Positions 32,543-37,768 of a stretch of DNA of 37,768 nt are shown piece by piece; the first letter of the stretch is position 1; each line of letters begins with the position of its first letter. The DNA comes from Candidatus Argoarchaeum ethanivorans (lineage in GTDB: Archaea > Halobacteriota > Methanosarcinia > Methanosarcinales > EX4572-44), in the NCBI GenBank assembly GCA_905067535.1, contig CAJHIR010000001.1, forward strand, positions 1-37,768, given 5' to 3'. Under the pieces are notes generated by a model. That model was given only the letters and a program-made list of their open reading frames with translations. It did not search any database and was not told the DNA's origin. Both the position numbers and the translations under genes were made by a program.

Positions 32543-32560
32543 TATTTATATAATATAAAT
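32543..32560 (-). promoter_or_regulatory. Palindromic AT-rich TATA region of the winged-helix gene
   Basis: ATTTATATTATATAAATA on the minus strand lies 26-43 bases before the start codon and is close to a perfect palindrome. It is a clear TATA region, and its symmetry could also serve a dimeric autoregulator. Confidence 0.45.
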
Positions 32561-32792
32561 TTTTCGGTAAAATACTAATTACTAAATTGAAACTGTGAAT
32601 ATAATATACCGACCAACTTTGGCCTTCCAACATCGATTGAAGTGCACGGACGAAGTGAAGTGGGTGGGGGGAATGGAATCGTGTGTACTGTTCCACTACA
32701 TAGTTAATGGGTTGGTTAATCATGGTGAGAAGCTGCTAAGAAATATATTGGAACGTAATAACTATATGTCAAAATAACAGTATAATGCCAAG

Positions 32793-35021
32793 ATGAAAAT
32801 AATGGAAAAGGGAACAAGTACTTGGAAATTATGTATGATTTTTGGGATCGTGGCGGTTGCTCTGGCAGGATTTATAAGTGCAATATCAGCATCACCATCG
32901 GAAGATGAGGGTGATTGGAATGGCTATGAAAGCATCTACACAAGGTCTTCAAACAATAGGGGTGATACTAACATCTCATCTTACAAAACAAAAAGCATCT
33001 GGCAAATCGGAAATGTTAAACCAAACCTCACAGGCGCGCAAAAGAAACTCAGCACTGATCTTCTTCAGTTAGTCGACAATAGCCCTCTCCCACAGGGTCA
33101 GGACAGGAAAACTCTTAAGATGCAGATGAAGCGTTTAAGGCAGTTTCGCCCGGCAAGTTCTATGCCCGCATCAAGTGATGGCATGATGACAGATGATATG
33201 GTTTACGTTTATATTTATCTTACGCCACATGCAGAAACACAAACCATTGAACCTTATGTTGTGGAAGTAACCGATGTGAGTGAGAGGGATCACCTTGCTG
33301 TTGCATGGGTAGAAGTGAACGATCTGGAAACTCTGGCTTCTCAGGAAGAAGTGCGAACCATACGGACAGTTATGCCGCCGATCTTAAGGACGGGCTCGGT
33401 CACCACGGAAGGAGATACAATTCATCATACGTATGACATGCGTACAGCACACTCACGGAGTGGTTCAGGTGTTAATGTTGGGATTATCTCGGATGGTGTG
33501 GATCACTGGACGGATGCACGGAACTCTGGCGATCTGCCTGCTGACCTGGCCGTACTGAACAACAGACAGGGTGGCGATGAAGGGACTGCCATGCTCGAAA
33601 TCGTTCACGACATGGTGCCGGACGCAGCCCTCTACTTCCACGACTGGGGGGATAATACGGTCGCTTTTAATGCTGCTATTGATGCACTTGTGGATGCGGG
33701 GTGTGATGTTATCTGCGATGATGTTGCCTGGATCGAGGAACCTTTTTTTGAAGACGGTATAATCGCTTCACACATAACCTCTATGCTTGCCAGCAACGAT
33801 ATCGTCTATGTTTCTTCTGCCGGCAATGCTGGTCAAGAACATTACCAGGGTGATTATTACAATGACGGTTACGATTTCCACGACAAAGTCTGGTATATTG
33901 ATTTTGCCCCTGGCAGCTCAGCAATAATTGTCCTTCAATGGAATGATGAGTTTGGTGCATCAGGTAACGACTATGATCTGTATCTATGCGACTACTACGC
34001 AGGAGAAGTACTGTTTTATAGCGAGGGGATCCAAGACGGTGATGACGATCCCATCGAGTTTATCGATGCCATCAACACTGAGAGCTCCATTATTGAATGT
34101 TTCATTGTAGTCGCCAACTACAATGGTGCAGCCGCGACGAAGACACTTGAAGTTTTTATATATCCAGAAAATGGTGCATCGGTTTACACCGACAATATTG
34201 ATCCTGCCGATTCGATCTTTGGTCATCCTGCTGTGCCAAGCGTTATTGCAGTGGGAGCGATTGACGCTAGCGATCCGGGCAACGATGATATTGAGGATTT
34301 CTCATCACAGGGACCAGCGACGATCAGTTATCCAGCGCCAGTATGCCGACCCAAACCTGACCTCTGCGGAGTCGATGGGGTGACTGTGACTGGCGCTGGT
34401 GGTTTTCCCAGCCCTTTTTATGGGACCAGCGCGGCAGCACCACACATTGCTGCCATTGCAGCCCAGTTTTGGGGTGCATGCCCCTCCAAAACCGGTTATG
34501 AAATCCGTGCCGTGTTGCGCAATACGGCAGTGGATCTGGGTAGTGCAGGATACGACGATGTTTATGGCTATGGCCGGGCTGATGCCTTCGTTGCACTCGC
34601 TCCTCCAAACATTATCTCATCCACACCACCTTCTAATGTCAGTAATACGGAGGGCATCCCAAGGACGTATAGCATCGTGGTGAATCAGACGGTGAACGTG
34701 AACTGGTACATCAACGGTACATCGGTTCAGACCAACACAAGTGTGACTGAAGCAAGCTATATGAACATGAGTACTGAAGTGGGTATGTGGAATGTCTCTT
34801 CTGTGGCAAGCAATACAAATGGAACCGCTACGCAGACATGGATATGGAATATAACAGAAGTGCCACCTGCGTTCACCACCGCGGACGCCGTGATTGCGCT
34901 TGAGATTGCGGTCGGCAGCCGTCCACACAATGACGTCATGGATGTCAATAATGATGGATGCGTAACATCTCTCGACGCGCTGATGATTCTGCAGGCGGTG
35001 GCAGGAGCGATCAGTTTGTAA
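32793..35021 (+). CDS. Secreted subtilase / sedolisin-like serine peptidase with Ig-like and dockerin domains
   Basis: This is a 742-residue exported protease. It has a signal peptide to about residue 33, a prodomain-like region to about 220, and a split peptidase domain from 225 to 610. Asp234 lies in GIISDGVD. The position normally held by His in HGTH is Glu263 in GGDEGTAMLEIVHD. The oxyanion Asn is in SSAGNAGQ, and the nucleophile Ser546 is in YGTSAAAPHIAAIAA. An inserted beta domain lies at about 370-480. A WYINGTSVQTN-type Ig-like domain follows, then a dockerin whose first calcium loop is lost, leaving TTADAVIALEIAVGS and DVNNDGCVTSLDALMILQ. It probably degrades or processes extracellular protein. 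Confidence 0.85.
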   Translation: MKIMEKGTSTWKLCMIFGIVAVALAGFISAISASPSEDEGDWNGYESIYTRSSNNRGDTNISSYKTKSIWQIGNVKPNLTGAQKKLSTDLLQLVDNSPLPQGQDRKTLKMQMKRLRQFRPASSMPASSDGMMTDDMVYVYIYLTPHAETQTIEPYVVEVTDVSERDHLAVAWVEVNDLETLASQEEVRTIRTVMPPILRTGSVTTEGDTIHHTYDMRTAHSRSGSGVNVGIISDGVDHWTDARNSGDLPADLAVLNNRQGGDEGTAMLEIVHDMVPDAALYFHDWGDNTVAFNAAIDALVDAGCDVICDDVAWIEEPFFEDGIIASHITSMLASNDIVYVSSAGNAGQEHYQGDYYNDGYDFHDKVWYIDFAPGSSAIIVLQWNDEFGASGNDYDLYLCDYYAGEVLFYSEGIQDGDDDPIEFIDAINTESSIIECFIVVANYNGAAATKTLEVFIYPENGASVYTDNIDPADSIFGHPAVPSVIAVGAIDASDPGNDDIEDFSSQGPATISYPAPVCRPKPDLCGVDGVTVTGAGGFPSPFYGTSAAAPHIAAIAAQFWGACPSKTGYEIRAVLRNTAVDLGSAGYDDVYGYGRADAFVALAPPNIISSTPPSNVSNTEGIPRTYSIVVNQTVNVNWYINGTSVQTNTSVTEASYMNMSTEVGMWNVSSVASNTNGTATQTWIWNITEVPPAFTTADAVIALEIAVGSRPHNDVMDVNNDGCVTSLDALMILQAVAGAISL

Positions 35022-35314
35022 AGGTCAGCAATATTTGTGCGACATAGCGCATCCGGATACCGCGCTGTTTATGGTGTGCCATTCGTCTTCGTTGCGCTCG
35101 CTGCGGTTATGGATAGGTTTTGGCTTAATGAAAGTCTCATCATAACCAATGAGATCGAAAGGGAAGAGAACATCAAGGGCAAGAGGGTTGTGTTCATGCC
35201 GTTCTGGGAGTGCCTGCTAAAAGGTCATCATAAAGTAACCTCAGTAACTTTGAATCCATAAAAGTTTCAATTTTTTGAGTTTTGAACTCAAGTATGTTAC
35301 TTCGTTATAGACTC
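35022..35314. other. Intergenic region with a possible small frame
   Basis: A 74-codon frame from GTG 35037 to 35261 has no recognisable family and no strong ribosome-binding site, so it is not called as a gene. A hairpin TTGAGTT-TTG-AACTCAA at 35275-35291 stands between it and the end of the HdrA gene and could mark transcript ends. Nothing else was found. Confidence 0.4.
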
Positions 35315-37582
35315 TCAATTCTGCTTCTTCTTCTTTTCCTTGGCCGCTCTTGCCTCTACCTGCTCGGCAAACACATTCAGGAGGTTCATTAATTTCTCGT
35401 ACTGTGCAGTCTCGATGTGTGAATACCTGATAGGCTTCTTGTGAGCTTTTGTCTCCTTCTTCAACTGACTATAGAGACCTTTAGATCGTTTTGTCAGAGC
35501 CTCGTCTGTGGTTCCTTCAATCAGCATCACTCCACCGGCACCACACTCGTAAGCGTGGTTTATAATATCTGCATCCAGCATGTGTATGGACGGCACCTGA
35601 ATAAACCTTATAAGCGGGGAATACGGAGATCGGTCCATACCTGCAAGATCGGCGGCTGCATAAGCTTCAGGATCGATATACACGATCACACCCATGCCTG
35701 CACTAAGAATTCCTTCTGCCTGTGCTTTTAACTGATCCCGTCGGTAGTTTGCAATCTCAACCGCTTTTTGTGGGCATGTTGCAACACAGATGCCACAGAG
35801 ATTGCACGAGAGCGGATCAAGTACAGGTTTTCCATCTGTAATGGTTAGTGCATCGTATGGACACTCCTCCACACAAATACCACAGCAGTCACACGTGTCC
35901 ATAATCACCGGCTTTTCCGGGGAGATCGAAATGACCCCTTTTCCAAGAAAACTTGAAATCTTGTGAGCGGCCCCAATCCCCTCTGTGACTGAATCATGGA
36001 TATCCTTTGGTCCAACTGCACATCCTGCCACAAACACACCCTGGTTTAGTGTATTTACAGGATCGAGCTTGACATGTTTCTCTTCGATAAACCCATCAGC
36101 ACCAACCGCTACATGCAATTGATCTGCAAGCTCCTGCAATCCTTTTGAAGGGATGAGCGATGGGCAAAGCACAATCATATCAAATTCATCACGTCCGATT
36201 TCTCCCAGGAACGTGTCCTCGTAGCGTGCCTGTAATTTACCATCATCAAGTGGAGTAATATCAGCCACCCGCCCACGAACAAAGTTTATTCCAAGCTCCT
36301 GTGTGTGATGGTAAAACTCTTCCATACGCCTTCCTGCTGCTCTCATATCGATATAAAAGAGGGTAATATCTGCACCCGGGTTCATCTTGAGCACCAACTG
36401 TGCCTGCTTCTGCGAATATAAACAGCATACCTTTGAACAGTACTTGTTCCCACGGTTAAAGTCGCGAGATCCGACACAGAGCACGAAAGCAACCTTTTGC
36501 GGCATCGTTCCATCCGACTTCTGTAGACGCATGCCTGTCCTGCTCTTTGCAGAGAGCATCTCCTCAAACTCTATTGCTGTTATTACGTCAGGATGCCAGT
36601 AATTATACTCCTCAATAATGGACGGGTCAATCGACTCAAATCCTGTTGTAATGGCAATAGCTCCAACGTTTATCTTTGTCTCCTTTGTAGCATCATCGAG
36701 CTTGATTGCGGCAGGAGCACAGACCTTTACGCAAGCACCGCATTCATTGCATTTATCCTTGTCAATGATGTATGCCTGCGGGATAGCCTGTGCGAACGGT
36801 AGGGAAATTGCATCCCTTGAGCACTTCTCTTCACACCTGCCGCATGATGTGCAGGTATCTATATCCACGTATCGCGGCATTCGGCGTAAGGTTACCTCAA
36901 AATCTCCCACGTTTCCCTCAACTGACACAACCTCTGTCTGGGTGTAGAGAGTGATGTTTGGATGGTTAAAAACAGCCACCATCTTCGGGGTGAGGATGCA
37001 CTGCGAGCAGTCAAGAGTAGGAAAAGTCTTTGAAAGACCGATCATGTGCCCACCGATATACGGCTCCCTCTCAATAAGAATGACGTCACGTTCGTCAGCC
37101 AGTTCAAGTGCTGTGGTAATTCCAGTAATTCCCCCCCCTACAACCAGCGCCCGGTTTTGTAAATTCTTTGTAAGAAGTTTTAGAGATTCAAGCCTCTGCA
37201 TTCGCAAGACTGCACCAGTTATTAAACCTGTTGCCTTTCTTGTAGCTTCTTCCCTGTTCTCGTGCACCCATGAACACTGCTCGCGTATGTTTACGATTTC
37301 AAGAAGTATCGGATTGATCCCAGCTTTCTGTGCCATTGCACGAAACGTCTCAAGATGAAGTTTTGGAGAACATGACCCAATCACCACGCGATTGATTTTT
37401 CCTTCTTTGATATCGTCTTCAATCTGGCCCTGTCCGGCGCTGCTGCATAAGTAGTCCTGAATATTTATAAGTGTTATATTATCCATTCCAGAGATCTTAT
37501 CCGCGACCTCCTCGACATTAACAACATCGCTAATGTTACCTCCGCATCTACACAAATATACACCAATATTTTTATTACTCAT
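35315..37582 (-). CDS. hdrA: HdrA-type heterodisulfide reductase subunit with C-terminal MvhD-like domain lacking cysteines
   Basis: This 755-residue iron-sulfur flavoprotein would bifurcate electrons in a heterodisulfide reductase complex. Its N-terminal Hdr cluster region has CRCGGN (Cys11, Cys13), YLCSSAGQ and GSCSPKLHLETF. An FAD fold follows, LVVGGGITGITTAL (near 145), with an inserted pair of ferredoxin clusters (CTSCGRCEEKC and CNECGACVKVC), then FVLCVGSRD and YCSKVCCLYS. Two more ferredoxin motifs follow (CDCCGICVEEC and CNLCGICVATC). The last 125 residues resemble MvhD/FlpD (AAADLAGMDRSPYSP, HAYECGAGGVML), but every cluster cysteine of that family is replaced. This fused layout is known from HdrA2 of Methanosarcina. 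No hdrB or hdrC is in the window. Confidence 0.9.
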   Translation of the reverse strand: MSNKNIGVYLCRCGGNISDVVNVEEVADKISGMDNITLINIQDYLCSSAGQGQIEDDIKEGKINRVVIGSCSPKLHLETFRAMAQKAGINPILLEIVNIREQCSWVHENREEATRKATGLITGAVLRMQRLESLKLLTKNLQNRALVVGGGITGITTALELADERDVILIEREPYIGGHMIGLSKTFPTLDCSQCILTPKMVAVFNHPNITLYTQTEVVSVEGNVGDFEVTLRRMPRYVDIDTCTSCGRCEEKCSRDAISLPFAQAIPQAYIIDKDKCNECGACVKVCAPAAIKLDDATKETKINVGAIAITTGFESIDPSIIEEYNYWHPDVITAIEFEEMLSAKSRTGMRLQKSDGTMPQKVAFVLCVGSRDFNRGNKYCSKVCCLYSQKQAQLVLKMNPGADITLFYIDMRAAGRRMEEFYHHTQELGINFVRGRVADITPLDDGKLQARYEDTFLGEIGRDEFDMIVLCPSLIPSKGLQELADQLHVAVGADGFIEEKHVKLDPVNTLNQGVFVAGCAVGPKDIHDSVTEGIGAAHKISSFLGKGVISISPEKPVIMDTCDCCGICVEECPYDALTITDGKPVLDPLSCNLCGICVATCPQKAVEIANYRRDQLKAQAEGILSAGMGVIVYIDPEAYAAADLAGMDRSPYSPLIRFIQVPSIHMLDADIINHAYECGAGGVMLIEGTTDEALTKRSKGLYSQLKKETKAHKKPIRYSHIETAQYEKLMNLLNVFAEQVEARAAKEKKKKQN

Positions 37583-37622
37583 GTTTTTTTTACCTTCTTT
37601 TCAAGCTTTTATAAACGGTAAG

Positions 37623-37634
37623 CTATTTAAGTTT
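37623..37634 (-). promoter_or_regulatory. TATA-like box for the HdrA gene
   Basis: AAACTTAAATAG on the minus strand lies about 41-52 bases before ATG 37582, and AAGAAGG just before the start serves as ribosome-binding site. This suggests hdrA starts its own transcript, although the upstream gene is outside the window. Confidence 0.45.
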
Positions 37635-37768
37635 TTCAATGAAAAGAATAAGTACAAAGTTCCTACACCGTTAGTAAACAGCGAACAGTATAAGTGTTTA
37701 TGGAGAAGCCGTCAAATTAGCTTTTTGATTTAAAACTCTATCTCTTTTTTGGGTATGACCTGATTTCC

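Noticed and set aside
32518..32792. 60-codon plus-strand frame at 32595-32777
   Set aside because: It has no homology-like features and covers the promoter region of the winged-helix gene; apart from the TATA box the gap shows nothing.
35037..35261. 74-codon plus-strand frame after the protease
   Set aside because: GTG start, no clear Shine-Dalgarno or promoter and no recognised family; it could be a fragment but cannot be supported as a gene.

Overview
The window looks like a chromosomal segment from a methanogen-related euryarchaeon (Methanosarcinia/Methanomicrobia-like, possibly an ANME or syntrophic alkane-oxidising relative). The evidence is a set of archaeal families: Hel308 helicase, archaeal-type AlaRS with an N-terminal zinc motif, the KEOPS subunit Cgi121, an FprA-type flavodiiron protein, an HdrA-type heterodisulfide reductase subunit, DUF2117 and DUF366 proteins, TATA-like promoters, and large secreted propeller/dockerin proteins. 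Species cannot be fixed from the sequence alone, and no rRNA, tRNA or CRISPR array was seen.

Layout. 1-4.6 kb: an FAD/NAD(P) disulfide oxidoreductase, a RelB/RelE-like toxin-antitoxin pair, a truncated ABC-ATPase pseudogene beside an inverted repeat, and hel308. 4.8-11.4 kb: three consecutive exported proteins made of PQQ-like beta-propellers, each ending in a dockerin; the middle one also carries three CARDB domains. 11.4-17.4 kb: a transposase-like helix-turn-helix remnant, DUF2117, a RusA-like resolvase, an HD phosphohydrolase, DUF366, and a translationally coupled nnr-tmk pair. A two-hairpin palindromic repeat occurs twice here, with a compensated base change.

17.5-23.3 kb: a NifB-like radical SAM protein, then a compact minus-strand oxygen/iron defence operon: EncFtn-like mini-ferritin, superoxide reductase, catalase, thiol peroxiredoxin, ferritin, rubredoxin (only 45 codons) and F420H2-oxidase-type flavodiiron protein. 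Together they would reduce superoxide, peroxide and O2 and store the released iron. 23.4-28.9 kb: alaS, a YdjM-like membrane protein, and an operon HTH regulator-dapF-cgi121.

28.9-32.5 kb: an ABC importer of the NitT/TauT class (lipoprotein, permease, ATPase), with a decayed duplicate of its binding protein between permease and ATPase, followed by a convergent HTH regulator. 32.8-35.0 kb: an exported subtilase with Glu where the catalytic His should be, also ending in a dockerin. 35.3-37.6 kb: an HdrA-MvhD fusion whose MvhD-like domain lacks the usual iron-sulfur cysteines.

The best candidates for something new are the cysteine-less MvhD domain on HdrA, the stand-alone EncFtn at the head of the oxygen-defence operon, the orphan NifB, the paired-hairpin repeat, and the dockerin family with no cohesin in sight.
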